Positions 9,029 through 20,542 of a DNA stretch of 64,000 bases are shown here, one piece after another. The DNA comes from Burkholderiales bacterium (GTDB taxonomy: Bacteria > Pseudomonadota > Gammaproteobacteria > Burkholderiales > Thiobacteraceae). The stretch is from positions 60,417 to 124,416 of the forward strand of contig JAIMAL010000006.1 in NCBI GenBank assembly GCA_023511995.1, read 5' to 3'. A program made the position numbers and the translations under genes. Position 1 is the stretch's first letter. Every line of letters begins with the position of its first letter. Under the pieces are notes generated by a model, which was not told where the DNA came from, did not search any database, and was given only the letters and a program-made list of their open reading frames with translations.

Positions 9029-9714
9029 GTCGCCCCCTCACGCCCGCTTGCCTCGGCATAGGCCAGGCGTGCCGCCTCCTGCTCCGCCTTGCGCCGGCTG
9101 GCACCTTCGCCAAGGACGCGGATGTTGAGCTCCGGGATGTGGCACTCGACCTTGAAATGCTGTTCGTGCGCCTCCCCTTCGGTGGCGACGATGGTGTATT
9201 GGGGCAGGCGCAGACGGCGCGCCTGCAGGAATTCCTGGAGCTGGGTCTTGGGGTCCTTCGACAGTTTGTGCGGGTCCACGCGGGCGATGATGGGGGCGTA
9301 GAGGCTGCCCACGATGCGCTGCGCCTCCTCGAAGCCGCCATCGAGATAAATGGCGCCAAAAATGGCTTCGAGGGCGTCGGCGAGAATGGAGGGACGGCGG
9401 AAGCCACCACTCTTGAGCTCCCCCTCGCCGAGGAAAAGATAGTCACCAAGCGCAAGCGACTGGGCGATTTCCGCCAGGGTGGGTTCCTTCACCAGGTGTG
9501 CGCGCACCCGCGACAGCTCGCCTTCCGTCAGCCCCGGAAAGTCATGGAACAGGCGGGTGGAGATGACCAGGGACAGCACGCTGTCACCGAGAAACTCCAG
9601 CCGCTCGTTGTGGGGCGTGCCGAAGCTGCGGTGGGTGAGTGCCTGGCGCAGGAGCGCCGGCCGTTTGAACACATAGTCGAGGCGCCGGGAAAGACGTTTG
9701 AGATCGCCGGTCAT
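9025..9714 (-). CDS. rnc: ribonuclease III
   Basis: RNase III cuts double-stranded RNA, including the rRNA precursor. At 229 residues it is of normal length. The signature NERLEFLGD (36-44) supplies Glu37, Glu40 and Asp44, and the second metal pair is Asp113 and Glu116 in [11 protein letters not shown] double-stranded RNA-binding domain occupies about 155-225. The start MTGDLKRL overlaps the stop of the DUF4845 gene by 4 nt; the frame is open much further upstream but that sequence lies inside the neighbour. Confidence 0.98.
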   Translation of the reverse strand: MTGDLKRLSRRLDYVFKRPALLRQALTHRSFGTPHNERLEFLGDSVLSLVISTRLFHDFPGLTEGELSRVRAHLVKEPTLAEIAQSLALGDYLFLGEGELKSGGFRRPSILADALEAIFGAIYLDGGFEEAQRIVGSLYAPIIARVDPHKLSKDPKTQLQEFLQARRLRLPQYTIVATEGEAHEQHFKVECHIPELNIRVLGEGASRRKAEQEAARLAYAEASGREGAT

Positions 9715-10091
9715 TCCACCATCTTCGCCGACTTGCTGCCGGCGGTGCTGGCCGAAAAATCCAGCAGCACGCTGACGTTGTAAAAGAGGGGGATTTTCTG
9801 CGAATACTCCACGCTCACCACGTTCTCGCCGTCCTCCTTGCGGATGTCCAGGTCCTGGGCGCTCACTGCGCTTACGTAGTCGATGGCAAGCCGCCGTTCG
9901 AAGGACTTGCGGATCTCCGCTGGCGTCATGGTGGCAAAGCCCGGCTCCCTGGCCATGGTGGCGAGAATCTTCTTCACCGAAAAGAATTCCACGTAGGCCG
10001 GCACTACTTTGATGCCGATATAGACGTAGCTCAGCACCAGGGCGAGGATCACCACCCAGCCGATGAATGTCATTCCCTTCTGCCGTTTCAT
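9711..10091 (-). CDS. DUF4845 single-span membrane protein
   Basis: A 126-residue protein of unknown function with one N-terminal membrane helix (about 7-29, [20 protein letters not shown]) and a periplasmic tail. The [12 protein letters not shown] start resembles pilin-like leaders, a known trait of the DUF4845 family, which sits between lepB and rnc in many Beta- and Gammaproteobacteria. Here it is 9 nt after lepB and overlaps rnc by 4 nt. The constant location suggests a link to protein export or membrane quality control, but that is inference. Confidence 0.88.
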   Translation of the reverse strand: MKRQKGMTFIGWVVILALVLSYVYIGIKVVPAYVEFFSVKKILATMAREPGFATMTPAEIRKSFERRLAIDYVSAVSAQDLDIRKEDGENVVSVEYSQKIPLFYNVSVLLDFSASTAGSKSAKMVE

Positions 10092-10100
10092 CTTTCCCCC

Positions 10101-10904
10101 TCATTCGATGGATTTGCCGATGCGCCCGAAGTCGTCGAAATTCATCCAGATCAGAAAGGCGCGGCCGACGATGTTTTCATCAGGGACGAAGCCCCAGTAG
10201 CGGCTGTCGGTGCTGTCGTCCCGGTTGTCGCCCATGGCGAAATAATGGCCCGGCGGCACCACGCAGGTGAAGCCCCGCTCATTGTAATCACAGTGATCCC
10301 GGTACCGGAAGACACGGACGCCTTCCAGGCGCACCGGCGGCTCGTCGGGCTGGATCAGCACTTCATGCACGTGGCTGCCGAGATGTTCCCGATACAGGCG
10401 GGCGACGACGTTGTTCAGCCCCGGCTTCACGTAGTCATAGGGACGCAGGAACTCCATCTTCACCGGTTGGCCGTTGATGGTGAGCTGTTTGTCCATGTAG
10501 CTCACCCGGTCGCCGGGCAGGCCGACGATGCGCTTGATGTAATCAAGCGAGGGATCCACCGGATAGCGGAACACCATCACATCGCCCCGCTGCGGCTGCC
10601 CCACCTCAAAAATTTTCTTGTTGATCACCGGCAGACGGATACCCCAGGCGTATTTGTTGACCAGGATGAAGTCGCCGGCCTGCAGGGTGGGAATCATAGA
10701 GCCGGAAGGAATGCGGAAGGGCTCCACCAGAAACGAGCGCAACAGAAACACAACCAGGATCACGGGAAAGAAACTGCGCGAATACTCCACCAGAAGCGGT
10801 TCCTTCTCCCCCGCGGCGCGTTTGGGTTTGAACAGCAGGTGATCGACGAGCCAGATCACGCCGGTGACGATGAGCGCGATCAGCATGAGCAGCGCGAAAT
10901 TCAT
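10101..10904 (-). CDS. lepB: signal peptidase I
   Basis: LepB removes signal peptides from exported proteins at the periplasmic face of the inner membrane. The 267-residue protein has two N-terminal membrane helices (about 4-20 and 45-62). The nucleophile Ser69 lies in PSGSM and the general base Lys124 in [11 protein letters not shown]; the [14 protein letters not shown] box near 220 is also intact. It is 4 nt downstream of lepA, the classic lepA-lepB pair. Confidence 0.98.
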   Translation of the reverse strand: MNFALLMLIALIVTGVIWLVDHLLFKPKRAAGEKEPLLVEYSRSFFPVILVVFLLRSFLVEPFRIPSGSMIPTLQAGDFILVNKYAWGIRLPVINKKIFEVGQPQRGDVMVFRYPVDPSLDYIKRIVGLPGDRVSYMDKQLTINGQPVKMEFLRPYDYVKPGLNNVVARLYREHLGSHVHEVLIQPDEPPVRLEGVRVFRYRDHCDYNERGFTCVVPPGHYFAMGDNRDDSTDSRYWGFVPDENIVGRAFLIWMNFDDFGRIGKSIE

Positions 10905-10908
10905 GGCC

Positions 10909-12702
<1,794 letters not shown>

Positions 12703-12714
12703 CTGCATGCCATT

Positions 12715-12739
12715 AAAAAAGGGCACCCAGGTGCCCTTT
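12715..12739 (-). terminator. intrinsic terminator between the rse/glutaredoxin message and lepA
   Basis: On the minus strand AAAGGGCAC, a 4-nt loop and GTGCCCTTT form a perfect 9-bp stem followed by a run of six T. It ends the rpoE-rseABC-glutaredoxin transcript 78 nt after the last stop codon and 7 to 13 nt before lepA. lepA therefore needs its own promoter or readthrough. Confidence 0.85.
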
Positions 12740-12816
12740 CCTGCCAACCCGTTATTTTACCGGCAAAGCCGGCCGGCGTGTGCTCCTCCGCCCGTCCCAC
12801 GGCTAGGGGCAACGGC

Positions 12817-13071
12817 TCAAACCGACTCACCACCCTGCCCGGCGGCAAGCCGCCTGCGCAGCACTTCCGGGTCGAGAAAGTAATGGCACAACACCTCCTC
12901 CCCCAGGGCGAGCACCGGCACCAACGTGCCGTAGCACGCGGCAAGGGCAGGGTCCGCATCCACGTCTACCGCCTGGTAGGTGAAGCCCAGTTGTGGGGCA
13001 AGCTCCTCCAGCGCTGCCGCCATGTCTTCGCAGAGGTGGCAGCCCGCGCGGGTGTAGAGGGTAAGCTGCAT
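12817..13071 (-). CDS. glutaredoxin-like protein (DUF836/PF05768 type)
   Basis: An 84-residue thioredoxin-fold protein with a CxxC redox site at Cys11-Cys14 ([12 protein letters not shown]), the cis-Pro region TLVPVLALG and a short C-terminal helix. Members of this family occur between the sigma-E module and lepA in many Betaproteobacteria. It starts 4 nt after the rseC stop and is probably co-transcribed. A role in thiol repair of the RseC or envelope-stress system is plausible but unproven. The start [11 protein letters not shown] fits the fold; the longer frame is shadow. Confidence 0.85.
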   Translation of the reverse strand: MQLTLYTRAGCHLCEDMAAALEELAPQLGFTYQAVDVDADPALAACYGTLVPVLALGEEVLCHYFLDPEVLRRRLAAGQGGESV

Positions 13072-13075
13072 CGCC

Positions 13076-13513
13076 TCAAAGCCGGCGCAGGATGCGGGGC
13101 CGTGCCCCGTGCCGGCAGGCAACACGTCGCGCCAGCAACCAGCCCAGCCCCAAGCCCAGCCCGGCGCCCAGGGCGGCCGCCCCATCGCCCCCCAGCAGGC
13201 GGTTTGCGGCGACTGCCGCGACCAGAAGCAGGACAAGGGGCAGCAGATAGACCAGGAGGCTTGCCGCCAGCAGGCTGCCCGCCTTAACGCCCACCACCAC
13301 CCGCTCCCCCGGACGGGCGCCGATGGGATTCGCCACGCGCAGCGCACCGCGGGGGGAGCGGCTGAAAAGCTGCGCCAACAGGGTGGCACCGCAGCCGCCG
13401 CTGGCACAGGCACCGCCGCCACAGCCGCCGCGATAGTCGGCCTCGACGAGGGCCATATCGTCCACCACTTCGAGGACGCGGGCCGGGGTTTCCAGCAGGC
13501 TGTCAGCGGACAT
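13076..13513 (-). CDS. rseC: SoxR-reducing/sigma-E regulatory protein RseC family
   Basis: A 145-residue integral membrane protein of the RseC/MucC family. The cytosolic N-terminus carries the diagnostic cysteine cluster CGGGACASGGCG (about 31-42), followed by two membrane helices (about 79-98 and 110-126). RseC modulates sigma-E activity and, in Rhodobacter and E. coli work, SoxR reduction. Its start overlaps the rseB stop by 11 nt. No degP/mucD protease gene lies between rseC and lepA. Confidence 0.9.
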   Translation of the reverse strand: MSADSLLETPARVLEVVDDMALVEADYRGGCGGGACASGGCGATLLAQLFSRSPRGALRVANPIGARPGERVVVGVKAGSLLAASLLVYLLPLVLLLVAAVAANRLLGGDGAAALGAGLGLGLGWLLARRVACRHGARPRILRRL

Positions 13514-14465
13514 GGGTGATGGAATCGCCGATTGTGCGCACCGTGGCGGCGGGCACTTCGCCGAGAACCTTCACTTCGTGCTCCCCCACCGCGCGCGTGT
13601 AGATGTGGAGCGCCCCCCGCTGAGTCAGGGTGTTCTCCACCGACCCCTGGGCGGGTTCGATGAAAATGGACACGGCGGCCAGGCCGTCCGAATAGACGAT
13701 GTGGTTGACGGGCACTTCATGCCCCGGAAGTTTGCGCTTGACGGCGTAGATGCGTTTGAAGCCGGGCGGCACGCTGCCCACGTTCCAGCCCGGATCGCTT
13801 GCCAGATCGCCTTCGTCGGCGGGGCTGTGCTGGATGATACGCCGGCCCGCCAGACGGGGACGCACTTCGGAGCGGCGGATGGGCGTGCCGATGCTCACCT
13901 GGGTGAAGGAAAAGCGATCCACCATGCCCCCTTCCCGGCTCCACATGCCCGCCCGCAACAGCAGGCCCGTTTCCGTATCGGCCCAGAACTTGTGCCCGTA
14001 GCGGTAGGCGTCCCGCGGCTCGAGGATGACCACCTGGGTTTCCCGGCCCGCCACGCGGCTTATGCCACCCAGACGCGGCGAATAGGATTCCTTGAGCTCG
14101 CTGATGGGTTCCGGCAACAGGGCGGGGAAAAGCTTGCGCACCCGGCTTTTGTCCAGCCACGCGGTCTGGCCGTCCGGGAGCAGGCAAAGGATGTCGTCGT
14201 TGATGCGATAGGTCTCCCGCGGCTGGCCATCGAGGGAAACCAGCTTGGCGTGCTCCCCCGTCTCATCCACCAGGTGCACGATGCGTGAGGTTTCCACGCG
14301 ATCGCCCCGCTGATAGACGAACACCCCGCTGTAATTGAGGCGGTGGCTCGCCTGCGCCATTTTCTGCAGCCAGCGGAAGGCCGCCGCGGCATCGTCCTCG
14401 CCGGCTGCCGCAAAGGCGAAGCCCGTCACCGCCGCCAGCAGGGCGGCCGCAACAAACCGCCTCAT
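13503..14465 (-). CDS. rseB: sigma-E regulator RseB (MucB)
   Basis: RseB is a periplasmic protein that binds the anti-sigma factor RseA, protects it from DegS and senses mislocalised lipopolysaccharide and lipoproteins. The 320-residue product has a signal peptide (1-about 20, RRFVAAALLAAVTGFAFA) and the two-lobed MucB/RseB fold (LNYSGVFVYQRGDRVETSRIVH, about 43-64, is typical). The ATG at 14465 overlaps the rseA stop by 4 nt, which sets the start. Confidence 0.95.
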   Translation of the reverse strand: MRRFVAAALLAAVTGFAFAAAGEDDAAAAFRWLQKMAQASHRLNYSGVFVYQRGDRVETSRIVHLVDETGEHAKLVSLDGQPRETYRINDDILCLLPDGQTAWLDKSRVRKLFPALLPEPISELKESYSPRLGGISRVAGRETQVVILEPRDAYRYGHKFWADTETGLLLRAGMWSREGGMVDRFSFTQVSIGTPIRRSEVRPRLAGRRIIQHSPADEGDLASDPGWNVGSVPPGFKRIYAVKRKLPGHEVPVNHIVYSDGLAAVSIFIEPAQGSVENTLTQRGALHIYTRAVGEHEVKVLGEVPAATVRTIGDSITHVR

Positions 14466-15013
14466 TGGCCCGTGTCCTCGGCCACCACGCGGACGTAGGC
14501 GGGCATGCCCACCATCGCGTAGCTGGGCGAAAACTCCTGATGGGCGAGGAGATAAGGCTCCGCCTCCAGGGGCAGCTTTTTCGCCGGCTCCTCTGCCTTC
14601 TCCTTCGTGGCGGCAGGCGGAGGGGAAACCACGACAAGGGGGGCGCTGGCGCCTTGCGCGAGCTCGATCCGGGGGGTTGCGACGACGTTTTCCTCGACGC
14701 GGGCAAGCTGCCAGGCAAACAGGCCGACGAAGCCCACGGCAGCCAGAGAGGCAGCCAGCGCCCACGGCGAAAAACGCCACTCGCGGGGCTGCGGGCGAGG
14801 CGCGAGCACCGTCGGTTCCTCCGCCAGACGGCGGGCCACGGCCCGGGTCACGTCCAGCGACAGGGGACCACTGCGACGCAGCGCATCCCGGACCAGATGA
14901 TAGGTCGCCCAGGTTTCCGAAAGCTTTTCATCCTGACGGAGGAGGGCAAGGACACGGGCGGTCTCCTCCCCTTCCAGTTCCCCATCCATGAGGGCGGAAA
15001 TATCTGCAGTCAT
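14462..15013 (-). CDS. rseA: anti-sigma-E factor RseA (MucA)
   Basis: RseA holds sigma-E at the membrane until DegS and then RseP (rseP is at 44756-46093) cut it. The 183-residue protein has a cytosolic sigma-binding domain opening ISALMDGELEGEE, one membrane helix at about 82-103 and a proline-rich periplasmic tail. The ATG at 15013 is the family start. It is 2 nt from rpoE and overlaps rseB by 4 nt. Confidence 0.95.
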   Translation of the reverse strand: MTADISALMDGELEGEETARVLALLRQDEKLSETWATYHLVRDALRRSGPLSLDVTRAVARRLAEEPTVLAPRPQPREWRFSPWALAASLAAVGFVGLFAWQLARVEENVVATPRIELAQGASAPLVVVSPPPAATKEKAEEPAKKLPLEAEPYLLAHQEFSPSYAMVGMPAYVRVVAEDTGQ

Positions 15014-15015
15014 GA

Positions 15016-15615
15016 TTACCGCCTCTTGTCTTTGCTGGTGCCCAACAGGGGGCGAAGTTTTTCGGCTATGGCCTCGCGGGCACGGAAAATCCGGGAGCGC
15101 ACGGTGCCGATGGGACAATTCATGGCCTCGGCAATCTCTTCGTAACTCAGGCCATCGATTTCGCGCAGGGTGATGGCGGTGCGCAACTCTTCCGGCAGCG
15201 CGTCCATGGCAGCGGTCACCGTCTCACCGATCTCCTTGGTGAGCATCACCGCCTCGGGGGTTTCCACATCGCGCAACTGCTCCGCCGCTTCGAAACCCTC
15301 CGCCTCTTCCGCGTCGTACTCGGTGCTGGTGGGGGCCCGGCGGCCCTGGGAGGCGAGGTAATTCTTGGCGGTGTTGATGGCAATGCGGTAGAGCCAGGTA
15401 TAGAAGGCACTGTCGCCGCGGAAGGCAGGCAGGGCGCGATAGGCCTTGATGAAGGCTTCCTGGGTCACATCCTCCACTTCGGCCGGGTCACGGATGAAGC
15501 GCGACAACAGACGCGCCAGTTTGCGCTGGTATTTGGCGACCAGAAGCTCGAAGGCATGCTTGTCGCCGGCCTGGGCCCGCTGCACCAGAGCCTGGTCGAT
15601 CTCCCGATCACCCAT
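15016..15615 (-). CDS. rpoE: RNA polymerase sigma factor RpoE (sigma-24)
   Basis: An ECF sigma factor for envelope stress. From MGDREIDQALVQRAQAGDK it is 199 residues, the normal length, with sigma region 2 (YQRKLARLL to WLYRIAINTAKNYL) and region 4 (LREIDGLSYEEIAEAM, GTVRSRIFRARE). The frame is open to a TTG at 15690, but a -10-like TATACT lies just upstream of that TTG and would put the transcript start inside the extension; the ATG at 15615 is preferred. rpoE and nadB are divergent across about 220 bp. Confidence 0.95.
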   Translation of the reverse strand: MGDREIDQALVQRAQAGDKHAFELLVAKYQRKLARLLSRFIRDPAEVEDVTQEAFIKAYRALPAFRGDSAFYTWLYRIAINTAKNYLASQGRRAPTSTEYDAEEAEGFEAAEQLRDVETPEAVMLTKEIGETVTAAMDALPEELRTAITLREIDGLSYEEIAEAMNCPIGTVRSRIFRAREAIAEKLRPLLGTSKDKRR

Positions 15616-15833
15616 TTTCGCGTGGGCGTCCCTGAACGCTTGTTGTTTGACGGAAATTTCCCGGACGGGAAAGTCGATTATCTGGCCCAAAGTATACCTG
15701 CCCCCGGCTGCCTGAGGAACGAAAACGCCAAACGTGATTCAACAGACCACCCGGCACGCGGTAAGTTCAACGCCATCAGGGGTATGCCTCCCCCCCCCAT
15801 GCTATGATCCCGCTTTCACTTACGGAGGCAGGG

Positions 15834-17417
15834 GTGCAACGGTTCGACGTGGTGGTGGTGGGCAGCGGGCTGGCGGGGCTCACCCTGGCCCTGCATCTGG
15901 CCGGGCAAAAGCGGGTGGCGGTGATCAGCAAGCGCACCCTCTTTGACAGCGCCAGCGACTGGGCCCAGGGGGGGATTGCCGCCGTGCTCTCCGGTGAGGA
16001 TTCCATTGATGCCCATGTGCAGGACACCCTCACCGCCGGTGCCGGCCTCTGCGACGAGGCGGTCACCCGCGCCATCATCAGCCAGGGGCCGGACATGATC
16101 CGCTGGCTCATGGAACAGGGGGTCGCGTTCAGTCGCGATACCGAAGGGGAAACGGGTCTTCATCTGACCCGGGAGGGTGGCCACAGCCACCGCCGCATCG
16201 TGCATGCGGCGGATGCCACCGGCCATGCGGTGCAAAGCGTCCTCATCGCCCGCGCCCGCGCCCACCCATCGCTCACCCTGCTGGAAAATCACATCGCCAT
16301 CGACCTCATCACGGGCGCCAAGCTCTCGCGCGGTGACAACCGGTGTTACGGCCTCTACGCCCTGGACAAAACCCGCGGCCGCGTGGTGACCCTGGCCGCA
16401 GATGCCACGGTGCTGGCCACCGGTGGCGCGGGCAAGGTTTATCTCTACACCACCAATCCCGATGTTGCCACCGGCGACGGCGTGGCCATGGGCTGGCGCG
16501 CCGGCTGCCGCGTGGCCAACATGGAGTTCATCCAGTTTCATCCGACCTGTCTTTATCATCCCCACGCCAAATCTTTCCTCATCACCGAGGCGGTGCGGGG
16601 GGAAGGCGGTGTGCTCAAGCGCCCGGATGGCAGCCGCTTCATGCCCGAGTACGACCCGCGGGCGGAGCTCGCGCCCCGCGACGTGGTGGCGCGCGCCATC
16701 GACTTCGAAATGAAGAAACACGGTTTCGACTGCGTTTATCTGGACATCAGCCACAAGCCGGCGGATTTTCTCAAAAGCCACTTCCCCACCATCTATGAGC
16801 GCTGCCGTAGGCTCGGCATCGACATCACGCGAGAGCCCATCCCGGTGGTGCCGGCCGCTCATTACAGTTGCGGTGGCCTCGTCGCCGATGTTGCCGGCCG
16901 CACCGACCTGCCGGGCCTTTACGCGGTGGGGGAAGTGGCCTGCACCGGCCTGCACGGCGCCAACCGGCTAGCCAGCAACTCGCTCTTAGAATGCCTGGTC
17001 ATGGGACGCGCCGCCGCCCGGGCCATCCTGGCCGAGCCCGCCGCGCCGCGACCGGAACTGCCGGCCTGGGATGAAAGCCGCGTCACCGACGCCGACGAGG
17101 AAGTGGTCATCTCCCACAACTGGGACGAGCTGCGGCGCTGCATGTGGGACTACGTGGGTATCGTGCGCACCGACAAGCGATTGCAGCGTGCCCTGAACCG
17201 CATCAACCTGCTGAGCGAAGAGATCGTCGAGTACTACCGCAACTTCCGGGTAAGCAACGACCTCATTGAACTGCGCAATCTCGTCGTCACCGCCGAACTC
17301 ATCGTGCGCTGCGCCCTCTCCCGCCACGAAAGCCGGGGCCTGCATTTCAGCCGCGACTATCCCTTCACCCTGCCCCGCGGCGAGAACACCGTGCTCTCCC
17401 CGCGCGGGGCTCACTGA
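15834..17417 (+). CDS. nadB: L-aspartate oxidase
   Basis: NadB oxidises L-aspartate to iminoaspartate, the first step of de novo NAD synthesis. The 527-residue flavoprotein has the FAD dinucleotide fold [19 protein letters not shown], the [11 protein letters not shown] active-site segment, HPTCLY, and the flavin-site [14 protein letters not shown] choose the GTG at 15834 because it has a strong Shine-Dalgarno GGAGG 5 nt upstream; an ATG ten codons earlier lies within a -10-like TATGAT and lacks a ribosome site. nadA and nadC are not in the window. Confidence 0.96.
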   Translation: MQRFDVVVVGSGLAGLTLALHLAGQKRVAVISKRTLFDSASDWAQGGIAAVLSGEDSIDAHVQDTLTAGAGLCDEAVTRAIISQGPDMIRWLMEQGVAFSRDTEGETGLHLTREGGHSHRRIVHAADATGHAVQSVLIARARAHPSLTLLENHIAIDLITGAKLSRGDNRCYGLYALDKTRGRVVTLAADATVLATGGAGKVYLYTTNPDVATGDGVAMGWRAGCRVANMEFIQFHPTCLYHPHAKSFLITEAVRGEGGVLKRPDGSRFMPEYDPRAELAPRDVVARAIDFEMKKHGFDCVYLDISHKPADFLKSHFPTIYERCRRLGIDITREPIPVVPAAHYSCGGLVADVAGRTDLPGLYAVGEVACTGLHGANRLASNSLLECLVMGRAAARAILAEPAAPRPELPAWDESRVTDADEEVVISHNWDELRRCMWDYVGIVRTDKRLQRALNRINLLSEEIVEYYRNFRVSNDLIELRNLVVTAELIVRCALSRHESRGLHFSRDYPFTLPRGENTVLSPRGAH

Positions 17418-17842
17418 GGCGCCTGCCGCGCTGGCAGCCGCCCCCAGCGCAGCCGCAGCCGCAAGCGGCGGAAGGATTCGGCTTCCACCCGGTCGGGGGT
17501 GAGCAGAACGCTCACCCGCCCCTTGGCCGTGCGGCACGGCAACACGGTGAGCCACGGCGTGACGAAAGCCCCGGGGACAAGCTCCGCGGCAAGGCGGTTT
17601 CTCTTCGTGACCACCTCCAGCCTGCCCGCTTGATCCAGCATAAGCGCCTGCACGGAACGGGGACCACGGTTCAAGGCATGATGGAAAACGGCGTGCACGG
17701 CGCTCATGAGGAGAAGGCCGCTGCCGGAAAGCTTCACCCACAGTGTCAGGGGCACAAGCCAAAGGCAGAAGAGCGCGCCGGCGTGCAGGCCCCCCAGCAG
17801 GAGGGCAAGCCGCAGGGAAGGTCTGAGGGCAAGCATCAGCAT
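17411..17842 (-). CDS. ygfX: YgfX family inner-membrane protein (CptA-like)
   Basis: A 143-residue protein with two adjacent N-terminal membrane helices (about 10-50) and a basic soluble tail, the architecture of YgfX (CptA). In E. coli YgfX was described as the toxin partner of SdhE (CptB) and as interacting with MreB and FtsZ, though SdhE is now known as the SDH flavinylation factor. Its start overlaps the sdhE stop by 7 nt, and its 3' end overlaps nadB convergently by 7 nt. Sequence similarity in this family is weak. Confidence 0.75.
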   Translation of the reverse strand: MLMLALRPSLRLALLLGGLHAGALFCLWLVPLTLWVKLSGSGLLLMSAVHAVFHHALNRGPRSVQALMLDQAGRLEVVTKRNRLAAELVPGAFVTPWLTVLPCRTAKGRVSVLLTPDRVEAESFRRLRLRLRWGRLPARQAPQ

Positions 17843-18054
17843 CGGCGCAACCGTTCGATAAGGGGGGCGAATCGTTCGCTCGGCTGGCGACCCTCGAGAA
17901 GCGCGAGCAGCGTGGCATCGCCAAGCTGCAACAGCGCATCGAAGCTTTCCCGCTCGCGTGGCGTGAGTTGGGCGTATTCCGTGTCCAGGAATCGCGCCAG
18001 GATGAGGTCGAGCTCCAGCATGCCGCGCCGGCAGCGCCAGCGCAGCCTCGCCAT
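17836..18054 (-). CDS. sdhE: FAD assembly factor SdhE
   Basis: SdhE promotes covalent attachment of FAD to SdhA. The 72-residue protein contains the essential RRGMLELD block (9-16, the RGxxE motif), the FLDTEYAQLTPRERESFDALL helix region and a C-terminal ERLRR. It lies 23 nt after sdhB at the end of the sdhCDAB message, a common and functionally sensible position. The ATG at 18054 gives the normal length; a longer open frame upstream lies inside sdhB. Confidence 0.93.
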   Translation of the reverse strand: MARLRWRCRRGMLELDLILARFLDTEYAQLTPRERESFDALLQLGDATLLALLEGRQPSERFAPLIERLRRC

Positions 18055-18077
18055 CCTGTCATCGTCTTTGGCAGGGT

Positions 18078-18779
18078 TCACAGCGTGCGACTCACCAGCA
18101 TGGCCTTGATGCGGGCGATGGCCTGGGTCGGATTGAGACCCCTGGGACAGGCATCGATGCAATTCATGATGGTGTGGCAACGGAACAGGCGGTAGGGGTC
18201 TTCCAGTTCGTCCAGTCGCGCATTGGCCGCCTGATCCCGGCTGTCGGCAAGCCAGCGGTAGGCGGCAAGCAGTGCCGCCGGGCCGAGGAAGCGGTCCGGA
18301 TTCCACCAGAAGGAAGGGCAGGCCGTGGAACAGCAGGCACACAGGATGCATTCGTGCAGCCCGTCCAGCACCGCCCTTTCCTCGGGACTCTGCAGCCTTT
18401 CGATCTCCGGCTCCGGATCGTGGTTGATGAGCCAGGGCTTCACCGCGCGGTACTGGCGCAGGAAGGGTTTGAGGTCCACCACCAGATCGCGGATCACCGG
18501 CAGGCCCGGCAGCGGGCGCAACTCAATGGGCTGTTTCAAACCCGCCAGGGGCGTGATGCAGGCCAGGCCGTTGCGCCCGTTGATGTTCATGGCATCCGAC
18601 CCGCACACGCCCTCGCGGCAGGAACGACGCACCGCCAGCGTCGGGTCCTCATCCTTGATTCTGAGGATGGCATCGAGGAGCATCCGCCCTTCCGGTTCCA
18701 TGTCGAGCACGTATTCCTGCATGCGCGGCGGAGCGCCCGATTCGGGATCGTAGCGGTAGATGGACAGGCGAACGCTCAT
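18078..18779 (-). CDS. sdhB: succinate dehydrogenase iron-sulfur subunit
   Basis: SdhB carries the [2Fe-2S], [4Fe-4S] and [3Fe-4S] clusters that pass electrons from SdhA to ubiquinone. The 233-residue protein has the plant-type ferredoxin motif SCREGVCGSDAM (53-64) with its downstream Cys, and the dicluster motifs CILCACCSTACP (about 145-156) and CHTIMNCIDACPRGLNP (about 202-218). Its ATG overlaps the sdhA stop by one nucleotide (TGATG). Confidence 0.98.
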   Translation of the reverse strand: MSVRLSIYRYDPESGAPPRMQEYVLDMEPEGRMLLDAILRIKDEDPTLAVRRSCREGVCGSDAMNINGRNGLACITPLAGLKQPIELRPLPGLPVIRDLVVDLKPFLRQYRAVKPWLINHDPEPEIERLQSPEERAVLDGLHECILCACCSTACPSFWWNPDRFLGPAALLAAYRWLADSRDQAANARLDELEDPYRLFRCHTIMNCIDACPRGLNPTQAIARIKAMLVSRTL

Positions 18780-20542
18780 CAGTAACTCCGGGGCACGGGC
18801 GGGAAGGATTCCACGGTGAGGGGTTTCAGGCGCACCGGCTTGTAATCGAGCCGGCTGCCTTCGAGGAAATACAGGGTGTGCTTGAGCCAGTGATCGTCGT
18901 CGCGCCGGGGAAAATCCACGCGGGAATGGGCACCGCGGCTTTCCGTGCGGGCCGCCGCGGAAACGATGGTGGCAAGCGCCACCTCCAGCATGTTCTCCAG
19001 CTCCAGCGCCTCGATGCGTGCCGTGTTGAAAATGCGGCTGTAATCGCGCAGGCTGGCGTGGGCGAGGCGTTCCCGCAGGCTGCGGATCTCCTCGATGCCC
19101 GCGGCAAGCTCGGAAGCAGTACGGAAGACACCGCAACGGCGTTCCATCACCCGCTGCATTTCGTCGCGGATGGCGGGAATCGATTCCTCGCCCCGCGGCC
19201 GATCCCAACGCGCGAGGCGCTCCAGCACCGGTTCCACCGCGCTGGGTGGAATCGGCCGCGGATAGGGGTTTTCCCGCAGGTATTCCCGCATGTGCGCGCC
19301 GGCGGCGCGGCCGAAGACGACGATGTCCAGCAGCGAATTGCCCCCCAGCCGGTTGGCGCCATGGACCGAGACACAGGCACACTCCCCCACCGCATACAGC
19401 CCCGGCACAGGCTCCTCGGGACCCGTGGCGGTGGGTGTCACCACCTGACCGAAGCGGTTGGTGGGAATACCCCCCATCATGTAATGGGCCGTGGGAAAAA
19501 CGGGAATGGGCTTTTCCGCCGGGTCCACATGGGCGAAGCGGCGCGCCAGCTCCCGCGCCCCCGGCAGACGCGCCGCGATGCGCTCCGCACCCAGGTGGTC
19601 AAGCTTCAGCAGCACGTGATCCCCCTGCGGCCCACAGCCGCGCCCTTCGCGGATTTCGGTGACGATGGCGCGGCTCACCACGTCCCGGCTGGCGAGGTCC
19701 TTCGCCTGAGGTGCGTAGCGCTCCATGAAACGCTCGCCGCGGTTGTTGATGAGATAGCCCCCCTCCCCCCGCGCCGCTTCGGAGATGAGGCAACCCACGC
19801 CGGCAATCCCGGTGGGATGGAACTGGAAGAACTCCATGTCCTGCAGGGGAATCCCGGCACGCAATGCCATGCCCAGCCCATCGCCGGTGTTGATGAAGGC
19901 ATTGGTGGAGGTACGGAAGATGCGCGCCGCGCCGCCGGTGGCCAGCAGGGTAGCGCGCGCCTCGATGAGGAGCGGCTCGCCGGTCTCGATCTCCAATGCC
20001 AGCACGCCGAGGACATAGCCCTCGTCATCCTTGATCAAGTCCACGGCGAAGAACTCGTCGAAGAAGTGGGTGCGGGCCCGGAGGTTCTGCTGGTAGAGCG
20101 TGTGCAGCATGGCATGGCCGGTGCGGTCTGCGGCGGCACAGGTGCGCGTGGCCTGGCCCTGCCCCAGCGCAACGGATTGCCCGCCGAAGGGCCGCTGGTA
20201 AATGCGCCCGTCGGGCAGGCGGGAGAAAGGCAGGCCGTAATGTTCCAGCTCGTAAACCGTCTGCGCCGCCGCGCGGCACATGAACTCGATGGCATCCTGG
20301 TCCCCGAGGTAGTCCGAGCCCTTCACCGTGTCGTACATGTGCCAGTACCAGTTGTCCGGCGTCACGTTGCCCAGGGCGGCGTTGATGCCCCCCTGCGCGG
20401 CGACGGTGTGGGAGCGGGTGGGGAAGACCTTGGACACCACCGCCACCTTGAGGTCGGCATCGGCCAGCGCCAGCGCCGCGCGCAGGCCACCGCCCCCCGC
20501 GCCCACCACGAGGGCATCGAAAGTACGCTTGCGTACCTTCAT
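18779..20542 (-). CDS. sdhA: succinate dehydrogenase flavoprotein subunit
   Basis: SdhA oxidises succinate to fumarate using covalent FAD. The 587-residue protein has [15 protein letters not shown] for FAD, the [16 protein letters not shown] segment containing the flavin-linking His, the active-site [21 protein letters not shown] and the C-terminal R-rich [11 protein letters not shown]. The start [10 protein letters not shown] is set by the 4-nt overlap with sdhD and family alignment. It is the third gene of sdhCDAB. Confidence 0.98.
   Translation of the reverse strand: MKVRKRTFDALVVGAGGGGLRAALALADADLKVAVVSKVFPTRSHTVAAQGGINAALGNVTPDNWYWHMYDTVKGSDYLGDQDAIEFMCRAAAQTVYELEHYGLPFSRLPDGRIYQRPFGGQSVALGQGQATRTCAAADRTGHAMLHTLYQQNLRARTHFFDEFFAVDLIKDDEGYVLGVLALEIETGEPLLIEARATLLATGGAARIFRTSTNAFINTGDGLGMALRAGIPLQDMEFFQFHPTGIAGVGCLISEAARGEGGYLINNRGERFMERYAPQAKDLASRDVVSRAIVTEIREGRGCGPQGDHVLLKLDHLGAERIAARLPGARELARRFAHVDPAEKPIPVFPTAHYMMGGIPTNRFGQVVTPTATGPEEPVPGLYAVGECACVSVHGANRLGGNSLLDIVVFGRAAGAHMREYLRENPYPRPIPPSAVEPVLERLARWDRPRGEESIPAIRDEMQRVMERRCGVFRTASELAAGIEEIRSLRERLAHASLRDYSRIFNTARIEALELENMLEVALATIVSAAARTESRGAHSRVDFPRRDDDHWLKHTLYFLEGSRLDYKPVRLKPLTVESFPPVPRSY

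Noticed and set aside
17411..18054. Stand-alone CptAB toxin-antitoxin system
   Set aside because: SdhE is an established SDH flavinylation factor and lies at the end of sdhCDAB, so an assembly role explains the pair.
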